Assembly: GCF_000298315.2 (NCBI RefSeq)
Contig: NZ_AEYE02000034.1
Coordinates: 1 to 64,000, forward strand
DNA: 64,000 nt
Origin: Rhizobium grahamii CCGE 502
Lineage (GTDB): Bacteria; Pseudomonadota; Alphaproteobacteria; Rhizobiales; Rhizobiaceae
Reading direction: 5' to 3'
A program made the translations under genes and the position numbers. Positions within the stretch are counted from its first letter, which is position 1, and each line of letters begins with the position of its first letter. Below, in pieces: positions 27,108-35,439 of the stretch. Below the pieces are notes generated by a model, which made no database searches, was not told the origin of the DNA, and saw only the letters and a program-made list of their open reading frames with translations.

Positions 27108-28034
27108 CTATGTATCCGCTTCTCTGTTCCACCCCTCAACAAGTGGGGAGGCTTTTCCGGACAGTGTTAGAGCCAGCATCTTTCTGGCTCGATAGAGGCG
27201 CACCCGAGTCAGCCAGGCGAAAGCGATAACCCGGCTTCTGACCCCGGCGATCCGCCTGGAGGTCAATACGTTTTGAACTTCCACAAGGGGTGAAGCCGCG
27301 ACCAAAAGCGTCAAGGCTAGCCAGCGCATCAACGAGGACTTGCCGCGGCGCACATCGCCGAAGGCATGGGCAACGTGACGGTCCCACCGGCGCGCCAGCT
27401 CGGAGAACGACGTGCAGGAGGGAGTGAGAACCCGTGCCTCCTCCAGAAAGGCGATGCGGTAGCCCTTTGCTGCCGCCCTTTTCCCCCACTCGGTATCCTC
27501 CATCGTCATGATGCCCCCGAAAGGACCGACCGCATGGAACACACTGCTTCGAACTGCCATGTTTCCGGTGGCGGTGTAACTATGCTTCTCGACGTAAAGG
27601 CGTGCGCGATAGCTGAATAACTCCTCATAGGCTTCTATGCCCGTGGGCGACGATGCATCCTTCCGCAAAATGCCAATATCCCCCCCCACAATATCCACGC
27701 CAGGCGTCCCCTCCATAAACGAGACAATCGCCTTTGCCCAACCCGGCTGCACGACGCAATCTGCGTCGATAAATGCGATCAGATCGGAGGTCGCAAGTGA
27801 CGCGCCGAGATTGCGGGCCGGTCCTGGACCGGGGGTAGGTTCACGCACCAGGCGGACGTCGCTTACTCCGCTACAAGCATTAAAGGGCATTTCGTGCGAG
27901 CCGTTGTCGACGACAATGATCTCTATTCGGCCGGCAGACGCTCGCTGGAGATCCAGCGCTGCAAGACAAGCTCTGAGATTCTCCGGCTCATTAAGATGAG
28001 GGATCACCACACTTAGTTGGAAATTATAACCCAT
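27108..28034 (-). CDS. GT2-family glycosyltransferase
   Basis: A protein of about 308 residues with a GT-A fold. LSVVIPHLNEPENL at the N-terminus, the metal-binding FIDADC (DxD-like, about residue 90) and EDTEWGKRAAAKGYRI (ED acid pair) are typical of inverting GT2 enzymes. The C-terminal region has hydrophobic stretches (LALTLLVAASPLVEV) that could touch the membrane. ATG 28034 is chosen because GGGAG lies six bases upstream; a longer frame to 28073 lacks such a site. Confidence 0.83.
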   Translation of the reverse strand: MGYNFQLSVVIPHLNEPENLRACLAALDLQRASAGRIEIIVVDNGSHEMPFNACSGVSDVRLVREPTPGPGPARNLGASLATSDLIAFIDADCVVQPGWAKAIVSFMEGTPGVDIVGGDIGILRKDASSPTGIEAYEELFSYRARLYVEKHSYTATGNMAVRSSVFHAVGPFGGIMTMEDTEWGKRAAAKGYRIAFLEEARVLTPSCTSFSELARRWDRHVAHAFGDVRRGKSSLMRWLALTLLVAASPLVEVQNVLTSRRIAGVRSRVIAFAWLTRVRLYRARKMLALTLSGKASPLVEGWNREADT

Positions 28035-28532
28035 GACGGCTCCCGTCAGCATGGCAGTCTCGCTGGCGGCCAAGCCTATGCGACGACACGCCTCTAAATC
28101 AGTACCGAGACTCTGGCATCGGAGGCTGTGGATTAGGAAGCCTTGCCTGCCGCCAACTTTGGAGGAAACCTGCCTACGCCTTTCGATGATCGGTCGACCA
28201 GTCCACCCTCATCTGATCGTGCGGGTAGGCGGCGCGACGGATCGCTAAACCGCTCTCGGTCACAGGCACATGACTGCGCTGCTCGTTCCGCGTTGGGGCG
28301 ATCCGACGGGCGCGCGTGCATCATTTTCCTACCGAATAGGACCTTATCCATAGGTGGCAGATGGTCGCCGAAGGGATTATCCGAACCTGCCGCGCGGACC
28401 GGGTGTAACGCCCATTGGGGAACTATACACCCGCCCGCGATCGCCTGATCATGTGCCAATACGACCGAGAGCGGGCGGGCCTCAGAAAGACGCTGCGACC
28501 TGCTCACTTTTCACGAAAAGAAGGAAAAGTAT
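28035..28532. other. Intergenic region upstream of two divergent genes
   Basis: About 500 bp that must hold the promoters of the GT2 gene (minus) and the WecB-like gene (plus). No recognisable gene or strong repeat. Short frames here lack ribosome sites. Confidence 0.45.
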
Positions 28533-29753
28533 ATGCGGAAAATTTTGATCGTGTATGGCACGCGCCCTGAAGCCATTAAAATGGCGCCGCTAATAGATGC
28601 CCTTGGCCGCTCTGCCTTCTGCCGCCCCATCGTGGCCGTAACCGGCCAGCATCGCGAGATGCTTGATCAGGTGAACCGTCTTTTCGGAATCGAGCCTCAC
28701 CACGACCTCAACATCATTACCCAATCCCAGACGCTCGAAACGATCACCTCCCGTGTACTTACGGGTGTATCCGCGGTGATCGATGTGGAGCGGCCGGACG
28801 CGCTTCTGGTTCAGGGTGACACGACTTCCTGTTTTGCAGCAGGCCTTGCTTCCTTCTATCAAAGAATTCCGCTCATCCATCTCGAGGCAGGCTTGCGGTC
28901 TGGGGATGACACCAATCCCTTCCCGGAAGAGATTAACCGTCGCCTGACCACTCGGCTTGCCAGGCTTCACCTCGCGCCGACCAGGGTGTCGAAGCAAAAC
29001 CTCCTCAACGATGGCGTGCCCGAAAACGAGATTGTGGTCACCGGCAACACCGTGATCGATGCTCTCCTTCAGGTGTCGGGACGAAACACCCCCATCGAAA
29101 ACGGCGACTTTGGACTCAAGCGAACCGTTCTCATTACTACCCACCGACGCGAATCCTGGGGCGAGCCCATGAAACGCACTGCAGGCGCCATCGCCCGCCT
29201 TGCCCGAATGTTTCCGACCGTCAACTTCCTCCTGCCTGCACACCTTAACCCGGCCGTGCGATCTGTCCTTCTGCCACCGCTCGAAGGCCTCGACAACGTC
29301 ACGGTCACGCAGCCTCTCGACTACTCCGACTTTGTTCGGGCGATGCGCGATTGCTCTATCGTTTTGACTGACAGCGGTGGCGTGCAGGAGGAAGCGCCTT
29401 CTCTCGGCAAGCCGGTATTGGTGATGCGCGACACGACGGAGCGGCCAGAAGCCGTCGAGGCTGGCACGGTTCGTCTGGTAGGGACGGACGAAGACGCAAT
29501 CGTCACCAATGTCGCGAGCCTGCTGACGAACCGGAGCGCGTATCAATCAATGGCCCGGGCGGTCAACCCCTATGGCGACGGACGCGCATCAGAGCGTGCG
29601 GTGTGCGCCATCGAACATTTCTTTGGCCACGCCGAGCGGCCAGTGGAATTCGGCGCGATGCTGCCCGCTCTACGCTCCCGCAGGCGGAGAACGCCAGCCG
29701 CAGCACAGCAAATCCCTGCTAATCGGCCTTTGGGAGAACCGCTAACCGCCTAG
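28533..29753 (+). CDS. wecB: Non-hydrolysing UDP-GlcNAc 2-epimerase (WecB-like)
   Basis: A 406-residue cytoplasmic enzyme interconverting UDP-GlcNAc and UDP-ManNAc. The family motifs occur in order: YGTRPEAIKMAPLI (N-terminus), VQGDTTS, HLEAGLRSGDDTNPFPEEIN (about 110-130), TTHRRESWGEPM (about 205) and DSGGVQEEAPSLGKPVLVMR (about 280-300). AAGGA lies seven bases before ATG 28533. The last 40 residues (rich in R, A and P) exceed the usual length. A WecC-like dehydrogenase follows at 34634, separated only by insertion sequences and facing the other way, so UDP-ManNAcA is the likely joint product. A WbpI-like role on a diacetamido sugar is the alternative. Confidence 0.9.
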   Translation: MRKILIVYGTRPEAIKMAPLIDALGRSAFCRPIVAVTGQHREMLDQVNRLFGIEPHHDLNIITQSQTLETITSRVLTGVSAVIDVERPDALLVQGDTTSCFAAGLASFYQRIPLIHLEAGLRSGDDTNPFPEEINRRLTTRLARLHLAPTRVSKQNLLNDGVPENEIVVTGNTVIDALLQVSGRNTPIENGDFGLKRTVLITTHRRESWGEPMKRTAGAIARLARMFPTVNFLLPAHLNPAVRSVLLPPLEGLDNVTVTQPLDYSDFVRAMRDCSIVLTDSGGVQEEAPSLGKPVLVMRDTTERPEAVEAGTVRLVGTDEDAIVTNVASLLTNRSAYQSMARAVNPYGDGRASERAVCAIEHFFGHAERPVEFGAMLPALRSRRRRTPAAAQQIPANRPLGEPLTA

Positions 29754-29829
29754 CCTTTTACAAAAGACAGCGGACCCCGACACACTATCGCTGTGACCAA
29801 CTAAATTTCAACGCCTTGACGTCCACACA

Positions 29830-30591
29830 GCCATGGCTGGCTTCGACGGCGTTGGATTAACCCGAACTCCGCCACGTGTCCATGGACGTCGATCGGATCG
29901 CCGCGTGTTTTGTCGACTGGCGTGATCCGCACGCTTGTTTGGCATAGCGTACCGTGATGGAGGATGTCGATCATCGGGACAAGCTACGCACGACCCAATG
30001 CTATGCTTTTGTCGAAGAATTTGTTCGCGTTGTTTGCAGGCAAGTCTACGTTGAATAGTCTGCACATGCGCCCCCTGGCGAGCCGATGTGCCACCTTAGC
30101 ATCGGGCCCCAAGAGGCCAGCAATTGTAGGCCTTCAGCTGTTCCCTGGGGGTCCCTACCAAACCGCCTGGCAACATCGTCCGCGACCTCGACAACCCGCA
30201 TAGCTCATTGCACGGCGATCAGGACTAAAGATCTTGTTACTGCTATTTGCTGCTCTGCCTGCCAAGCTGCTGCTCCACCATCGATTCCAGCGCCGGCGCG
30301 GTCGAGAATCGTCGGGCAGATCCGCGAGGCTTGCCCGACATGCGCGATGGCAAGCTCAACTGGTTCGCATGCTGAAGCAGGTCCGTATCTGGGAGATGGT
30401 CATTCGCGGGCGGTCACGCCACGTCGAGACACGATTGCTTGCCATATACTCCATCTGGAGTTTCTCATGATCGCAGCTGGCCATCCTCGCCTGTCGTCCC
30501 ATGCAAATGGCCAAACGACCCGCGTCTTCTGTGGTCAATGAAGCGCAACTGGACACGACGAAGGGCGGCTCGTTGGAAAAGCAGAATAGGC
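29830..30591 (+). pseudogene. Decayed IS1380-type transposase, left part
   Basis: Pieces of an IS1380-family transposase can be read on the plus strand, but in shifting frames with stops. They are RIAACFVDWRDP and DHRDKLR (about 29895-29990), HDPML (about 29988-30005), LFAGKSTLNSL (about 30030-30064), RIVGQIREACP (about 30310-30345) and RLVGKAE just before 30591. The order and spacing match an intact transposase of about 430-450 residues. The remnant is cut at 30591 by the IS66 insertion and continues at 33149. Family assignment is from memory of these motifs. Confidence 0.7.
30584..30591. repeat. Target-site duplication, left copy (GAATAGGC)
   Basis: The same eight bases recur at 33141-33148, directly outside the other end of the IS66 element. 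Eight-base duplications are the rule for IS66. Confidence 0.95.
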
Positions 30592-30670
30592 GTAAGCGCG
30601 ATTTTCGATGCGCATTGACGGCTATGGCACCGCTGAACGCGCCTCGCATCAGTAGCGAGATCCGGCTCTG

Positions 30671-32251
30671 TTAGGCGGTGGATGTTTTCAAGAAGTTGAT
30701 CGGTAGCAGGTCGCCGATGTCGGCGTCGTCGTCTCGCTGCGGCAACTCAGTGAGCACGTGCCGCAGCCAGATCAGAGGGTCGACGCCACAGGCGCGGCAT
30801 GTCAGCATCAAACTATAGATCACTGCGCTGGCCTTGGCTCCGTCAACCGTGTCGCTGAACAGCCACGATTTTCTTCCGGTCGCAAAAACCCTGATATCGC
30901 GTTCCAGAATGTTGTTATCGATCGGCATCCTGCCGTCGCTGGTGTAACGGGTCAGATAATCCCATTGGTTCAGGGTGTAGGACACAGCATCGCCGAGCTT
31001 GGTATCCGGTACGACCTTCGGCGCGATGTTATCGAGCCAAGTCTTTAGAGCGTTCAGGACAGGCAAGCTGTGCTGTTGCCGGAAGCGGTAAATGCACTCG
31101 GCCTGCGTTTCACCGGCGTCGGGCTTTATCTCTCGCGCCTGCCTTTCGATCCGGTAGAGCTGCTCGAAGAACCTGAGAGCTTGCTCCGGCGGGCCTCCGC
31201 CATTCTTTCTCGCCTTGAGGGCATCAACGAAGCGCCGCCTGGAGTGAGCCATGCATCCGACATGGGTTGCGCCATTCAATGTGCGCCAAGCTGTGTAGCC
31301 ATCGCTCACCAATATGCCGCGGTAGTCACCAAGGAAGGTCTGCGGGTGGATCTGGCCGCGCCCCGGCCGATAGTCGAGCAATACGATTGGCTCGTCACTG
31401 TCCTCGCCGCTGCGATAGGCCCACATGTACGATGTGCTGGTGGCCTCCTTGTCCTTTTCCTTCAGGACCTGAACCGTCGTCTCATCGCCATGAATGAGAG
31501 GCTGTAATCTGAGCCGCAGTTTCAGCGCATCATAGATGCGGTGCAGATGCTTCTCGCTTGAGCCGATGACCCAGTGAGCGAGAGCGCCGCGGCTGATCGG
31601 AACACCAGCACGCTCGAATGTTTGCGCCACGCGGTAGAGCGGTGTGCCGTCGACGTACTTGTGGACGAGCGCGAAGGCCAACGTCGAGGCGGTAGCGATA
31701 CTGCCCGGCAGGGGCTGCGTCGGCATCGGTGCGATCACGACGGGCGTGTTGATCCCGGTGCGGTCGCAATGGCGACAAGCGTACTTGAACCGCACATTCT
31801 GTAGGACCTTCGCCTTGACCTCGATATGGAGCTGTTCGGTAACAGCCTCGCCCATGCGATGCATCTGACCCTGACAGCAGGGACAAGACTTCTGATCGTC
31901 GGGGAGGTCATATTCGACGCGCTCGCGTGGCAGGTCTTCCGGCAGAGGTCTGCGTCCACGCTTCTTTCCCGTTTGACCTTCTACCGCTGGCAGGCCGGTG
32001 TCTGGAAGCTCGACAACATCGCCTTCCTCGCTGTCGACCGCAGCCTCTTCGGCCTCGTTGAAGAGACGGTCAATGTGCTTTTCGCTGCGCGGGGCAAAGC
32101 GATGCAGCTTTGCCAGTGCCAGCTCCTCTTCCAGCTTGAGGACCCGCCGCGAGAGCGCCTCTTTCTCAGCTTTGAGCGCAGCGATTTCGGCAGCATTGGC
32201 CGCCAACTGCGCCATCAGCTCTGCAACACTAGGTTCGCCGGTTCGAGTCAT
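30671..32251 (-). CDS. tnpC: IS66 transposase TnpC
   Basis: A 526-residue DDE-type transposase of the IS66 class. It has an N-terminal leucine-zipper-like coiled coil (EIAALKAEKEALSRRVLKLE), a zinc-finger-like CPCCQGQMHRMGE and CRHCDRTG region, the catalytic-domain motifs IHGDETTVQV, VSDGYTAW and GCMAHSRRRFVDA, and the C-terminal RDIRVFATGRKSWLFSDT. No frameshift seen. It lies 53 bp after tnpB in the same direction. Confidence 0.95.
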   Translation of the reverse strand: MTRTGEPSVAELMAQLAANAAEIAALKAEKEALSRRVLKLEEELALAKLHRFAPRSEKHIDRLFNEAEEAAVDSEEGDVVELPDTGLPAVEGQTGKKRGRRPLPEDLPRERVEYDLPDDQKSCPCCQGQMHRMGEAVTEQLHIEVKAKVLQNVRFKYACRHCDRTGINTPVVIAPMPTQPLPGSIATASTLAFALVHKYVDGTPLYRVAQTFERAGVPISRGALAHWVIGSSEKHLHRIYDALKLRLRLQPLIHGDETTVQVLKEKDKEATSTSYMWAYRSGEDSDEPIVLLDYRPGRGQIHPQTFLGDYRGILVSDGYTAWRTLNGATHVGCMAHSRRRFVDALKARKNGGGPPEQALRFFEQLYRIERQAREIKPDAGETQAECIYRFRQQHSLPVLNALKTWLDNIAPKVVPDTKLGDAVSYTLNQWDYLTRYTSDGRMPIDNNILERDIRVFATGRKSWLFSDTVDGAKASAVIYSLMLTCRACGVDPLIWLRHVLTELPQRDDDADIGDLLPINFLKTSTA

Positions 32252-32304
32252 CCTAGTTTTGAATCTGAACCGCCCCTTTGCGTCAACAGCTCAATTCGCC
32301 ATCC

Positions 32305-32658
32305 TCAGCCGGCGATCTGATATTGCCGCACCGGATGGCGGATCATCGCATCGATATCGATGCCGTCGAGGATCCAGTGCAGTTGCTCTGTCGTCAACAC
32401 AACGACCGGCACCTCGCGACGGGGCCATCGGAACTTGTCCTCGGTCAACCGCTTCAGGACCATCACAAAACCGGACCGATCAAAAAACAGGAGCTTCATC
32501 CGGTCACGCCGGCGATTGCAGAAGGCAAAAACCGCAGGAGCAAAGGGATCCAGCGCCATCGTCTCCTGGACCAGGACCGCAAGGCTGTTGATGCCGGCCC
32601 GAAAGTCGATCGGTTCGCGATGCAGGTAAACCTTGAGATCAGCGCCTAGCCTGAACAT
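32305..32658 (-). CDS. tnpB: IS66 accessory protein TnpB
   Basis: A 117-residue IS66 Orf2 protein with the family signatures HREPIDFRAGINSLAVLVQ, CNRRRDRMKLLFFDRSGFVM and WILDGIDI. It is required for IS66 transposition, though its molecular role is unclear. It overlaps tnpA by 20 bp. Confidence 0.93.
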   Translation of the reverse strand: MFRLGADLKVYLHREPIDFRAGINSLAVLVQETMALDPFAPAVFAFCNRRRDRMKLLFFDRSGFVMVLKRLTEDKFRWPRREVPVVVLTTEQLHWILDGIDIDAMIRHPVRQYQIAG

Positions 32659-33058
32659 GACCCAGCGCTCCTATTATTGCTGTCAACCCATCGACATCAC
32701 TGCATTCCACCGACACGCTCACCCCGTTCGGCAATGAAGCGCTCAGCTTGGCTGCACAAGACAGCCTCTCGATCCTCTTATCCAAGCTGCTGCGCTGCAC
32801 TGCCAGGCTCCGATCGGGACCGACCTGAACCGGAACGAACGCCGGACCCGCAGGCACAGGATGACCAAGCCGCTTGGCCCTCTGTATCCATTTCCGCAGG
32901 AGATTGACATTAACGCCGTGTTCAAGCGCAAGCCGCGATACCGAGACCCCCGGTTCAAGACAGGCTGCAACAAGACGATCTACCGAAGCTGGGTCATATC
33001 GACGTCGTCCGTCACTACCCACAAGCCGCACCCGCAGTCTTTGCTCATCTTCTTCCAT
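32639..33058 (-). CDS. tnpA: IS66 accessory protein TnpA (helix-turn-helix)
   Basis: A 139-residue IS66 Orf1 protein. A helix-turn-helix (RLVAACLEPGVSVSRLALEH, then GVNVNLLRKWIQRAK) is followed by a variable C-terminal part. ATG 33058 is preferred; an in-frame GTG at 33088 lies within a perfect inverted repeat (33065-33088). Together with tnpB it precedes tnpC. Confidence 0.88.
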   Translation of the reverse strand: MEEDEQRLRVRLVGSDGRRRYDPASVDRLVAACLEPGVSVSRLALEHGVNVNLLRKWIQRAKRLGHPVPAGPAFVPVQVGPDRSLAVQRSSLDKRIERLSCAAKLSASLPNGVSVSVECSDVDGLTAIIGALGHVQARR

Positions 33059-33064
33059 GATTTG

Positions 33065-33088
33065 GTGTCCACCTATTTTGGTGGACAC
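33065..33088. promoter_or_regulatory. Inverted repeat in the IS66 leader, nine-base arms
   Basis: GTGTCCACC and GGTGGACAC flank TATTTT, directly upstream of tnpA and within 55 bp of the element's end. It may be an operator or RNA hairpin controlling transposase expression. Confidence 0.5.
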
Positions 33089-33140
33089 TTCATGCCTGAG
33101 AGCACTGCGCTTCAGAAGGTGCGCAGAAATTCGCGCTTAC

Positions 33141-33148
33141 GAATAGGC
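33141..33148. repeat. Target-site duplication, right copy (GAATAGGC)
   Basis: Identical to 30584-30591 and directly adjacent to the IS66 end at 33140. Confidence 0.95.
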
Positions 33149-33372
33149 GGCATTGGTTGAGCGCCAATCCGAGCCTTGTCGTCACCTCACGCGCGACGGA
33201 GCGCTGGGTCGGCAACCAGCTTTACTGCGCCTGCGGCGGCATGGAAGCCCGCAGCTTCACATTTACTCCGACCGCACCAGCGCCAGATGATGCGCGATCA
33301 GCTGAGGCTGTGGTTTGCCTTGCTGGGCTGCGTGTCAGGATCTCTTCGTCCGCATCGGTTGGCGGCACTCGC
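33149..33372 (+). pseudogene. Decayed IS1380-type transposase, right part
   Basis: This continues the remnant left of the IS66 element. It reads LSANPSLVVTS, GNQLYCACGGMEAR, then after a frameshift HIYSDRTSA, then after another MMRDQLRLWFALLGCV. These match the C-terminal third of IS1380 transposases (ANPRFVVTSL, YCARGEMENR, YADRTS, NQLRLWFAS). The remnant runs up to the stop codon of the WecC-like gene on the other strand. Confidence 0.75.
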
Positions 33373-33374
33373 CC

Positions 33375-34634
33375 CTATTGGCGCCATGCGCCACGCGTGT
33401 CGTAGACGACTTTGCCTCCAAGCCGAGTATGGCGGATCGTTTTGAATGGATCGTGCTCGACCAGGAGCACCACGATATCCGCTTTTTCGACAGCCGAATG
33501 TGCTCCCTCGAGACGCAAGTTGTCACGGCCGGACAACTCCTTGGGAAGCTTGTCAACATAGGGATCGGCGACCATCACCTCCACCTCGGGAAGAGACTTC
33601 GCGATAAGATCGACCACCTCGATGGCGGGGCTCTCTCGGACATCGTCCACATTGGCCTTGAAGGTAAGGCCCAGACAGGCGATCTTCGGTGAACGGAACC
33701 TTTGGGCTTTTTCTACAACCTGACCCGCTACATGATGCGGCCGCTGGTCGTTCACTTCTCGCGCTGTCCGTATAAGTCGGGCCTGCTCGGGCGCTGCACC
33801 AACAATGAACCAGGGATCGACTGGAATGCAATGTCCACCGACGCCGGGCCCCGGATTAAGGATGTTGACCCTCGGGTGCCTGTTGGCGAGCCGGATAACC
33901 TCCCAGGCATCGATATGCAACGTTTCGCAAACAAGCGAAATCTCGTTTGCAAATGCAAGGTTCACGTCCCTGTAGGCGTTCTCGACCAGCTTCGCCATTT
34001 CGGCGCTTGCGGCATCCGTCAGCAGGATTTCGCCCTGCGCGAACAAACGGTATATCGAAGCCGCCTTTTCGGCGCATTTGGGCGTGAGACCACCAACGAC
34101 CCTATCGTTCGTGACAATCTCAATCATGATGCGGCCCGGCAGCACACGCTCGGGGCAATGTGCGATGTAGACGTCCGCGCCGTTCTCGCCGTCAAGCGGC
34201 ATCCTTAGATCCGGCCGGAGCGCCGAAATCCATCTGCATACCTGCTCGGTCGTCCCGGGGGGTGAGGTAGACTCCAGCACGACGATGTTTCCGACCTTGA
34301 GCCGAGAAGCGATCTGTTCCGCCGCCGCTTTGACGTAAGACAAGTTTGCCGAGCGATCCTCGTTGAAGGGAGTGGGTACGGCAATGATAAAGGCGTCGGC
34401 CTCCGGGAGTTCACAGGTGGCGGTCAGTCGACCCATCGCCACGGCGCCGCTCACAGCCACGGCGAGATCGGGTTCGGTGAATGGCACCTCCCCCCGCGAT
34501 ACGGCCGCGACGATCGCCGGGTTTATGTCCACGCCGACGACATCGACGCCCCGGGTGGCGATTGCCACAGCAGTCGGCAGGCCGATGTAGCCCAATCCCA
34601 GGATAGCCAGCCGGCCCTTGAAAACTTCGCTCAT
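33375..34634 (-). CDS. wecC: UDP-N-acetyl-mannosamine/glucosamine 6-dehydrogenase (WecC/WbpA-like)
   Basis: A 419-residue NAD-dependent enzyme oxidising C6 of a UDP-HexNAc to the uronic acid. It has an N-terminal Rossmann motif (LGLGYIGLP), the central segment LESTSPPGTTEQV (about 115-127), the catalytic cysteine in GVGGHCIPVDPWF (about 265-277) and the C-terminal NAD/sugar domain FKANVDDVRESPAI. Length and motifs fit WecC (UDP-ManNAc) and WbpA (UDP-GlcNAc) about equally; the WecB-like gene nearby favours UDP-ManNAcA. It is downstream of the WecG-like gene (43 bp gap) in the same operon. AGGGG precedes ATG 34634. Confidence 0.9.
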   Translation of the reverse strand: MSEVFKGRLAILGLGYIGLPTAVAIATRGVDVVGVDINPAIVAAVSRGEVPFTEPDLAVAVSGAVAMGRLTATCELPEADAFIIAVPTPFNEDRSANLSYVKAAAEQIASRLKVGNIVVLESTSPPGTTEQVCRWISALRPDLRMPLDGENGADVYIAHCPERVLPGRIMIEIVTNDRVVGGLTPKCAEKAASIYRLFAQGEILLTDAASAEMAKLVENAYRDVNLAFANEISLVCETLHIDAWEVIRLANRHPRVNILNPGPGVGGHCIPVDPWFIVGAAPEQARLIRTAREVNDQRPHHVAGQVVEKAQRFRSPKIACLGLTFKANVDDVRESPAIEVVDLIAKSLPEVEVMVADPYVDKLPKELSGRDNLRLEGAHSAVEKADIVVLLVEHDPFKTIRHTRLGGKVVYDTRGAWRQ

Positions 34635-34677
34635 AAACCCCTACCCCTTTAAAACACCAATGTCGCTAGAGTCCGTA

Positions 34678-35439
34678 TTAGCTGTGCCGAAAGGCGCGGG
34701 CCGGACGAATGGCCTCCACGGCCGTCAATTGAATGAAGCGTGTATTTGTCGACAGATAGCGCCACCAGAGGCGCCGCGGCTCCAGCAGCACGCGATAGGC
34801 CCATTCCATGCCCACCTTCTGCCAGCCGAGCGGTGCGCGGCGCGTAAGGCCTGCCATCACGTCAAAGGAGCCTCCCACGCCATGCAGAATTGGGACACCG
34901 AGCGAGGCAGCATGAGTGGCAAGAAAGATTTCCTTGAGTGGCGAAGTCATGCCGATAAATAATATATCGGCGGCGGAGTCGCGAATCCCCGCGGCGATTT
35001 CGACGGCTTCGGCCGCTCCGAAATAGCCGTGATGACTGTAGGCAATCCTCGCCTTAGGGAAGCGTTCGGCGATGACCTTTTCCAATCTGCTGAGTATTTC
35101 TGGCCGTGCGCCGAGGAGCGCGACGGAGCGTTCCTCGTCGTTGGCCAGCCGGAGCAATCGCTGAAATATATCGATCCCGGCCACCCGCTCGGGAAGCGGG
35201 CGCCGAAAGAGCCTGCTCGCCCAGACCACTGACTGGCCGTCCGCAAGCAGAAGGTCACATTCAATCAGGGAATCCCTCAACTGCGTGTCCTTGCGAAGGT
35301 TGACGATCTTGGCTGCGTTAACGACACCGAGCATCAGTCGACTGCGGGTCCTAAGCGCCGCACGGCACTTGTCGATGACCTCATCCATGCGCATAGCGTC
35401 TAGATACATTCCGAATAAGAGTTGTCGAGCGCCCGACAT
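34678..35439 (-). CDS. WecG/TagA/CpsF-family (GT26) glycosyltransferase
   Basis: A 253-residue membrane-associated transferase. NAAKIVNLRKD, LLLADGQSVVWASRLF (about 65-80), GVGGSFDVMAGLTRRAP and GMEWAYRVLLEPRRLWWRYL near the C-terminus are GT26 hallmarks. Family members add ManNAcA or ManNAc to a lipid-linked GlcNAc. Its place between the WecC-like enzyme and an unknown protein supports UDP-ManNAcA as donor. Its ATG follows directly on the TGA of the upstream gene, with GGGAGG inside that gene as ribosome site, so translation is coupled. Confidence 0.88.
   Translation of the reverse strand: MSGARQLLFGMYLDAMRMDEVIDKCRAALRTRSRLMLGVVNAAKIVNLRKDTQLRDSLIECDLLLADGQSVVWASRLFRRPLPERVAGIDIFQRLLRLANDEERSVALLGARPEILSRLEKVIAERFPKARIAYSHHGYFGAAEAVEIAAGIRDSAADILFIGMTSPLKEIFLATHAASLGVPILHGVGGSFDVMAGLTRRAPLGWQKVGMEWAYRVLLEPRRLWWRYLSTNTRFIQLTAVEAIRPARAFRHS

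Larger units (their letters stand above)
30592..33140 (-). mobile_element. Complete IS66-family insertion sequence, 2549 bp
   Basis: Both ends begin GTAAGCGCGA reading inward and continue as imperfect inverted repeats over about 20-25 bases. A perfect 8-bp duplication (GAATAGGC) flanks it. Inside, in minus-strand order, are tnpA, tnpB and tnpC, all apparently intact. The element lies inside an older IS1380-type transposase remnant, so it inserted second. The intact duplication and genes suggest a fairly recent insertion. Confidence 0.95.
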
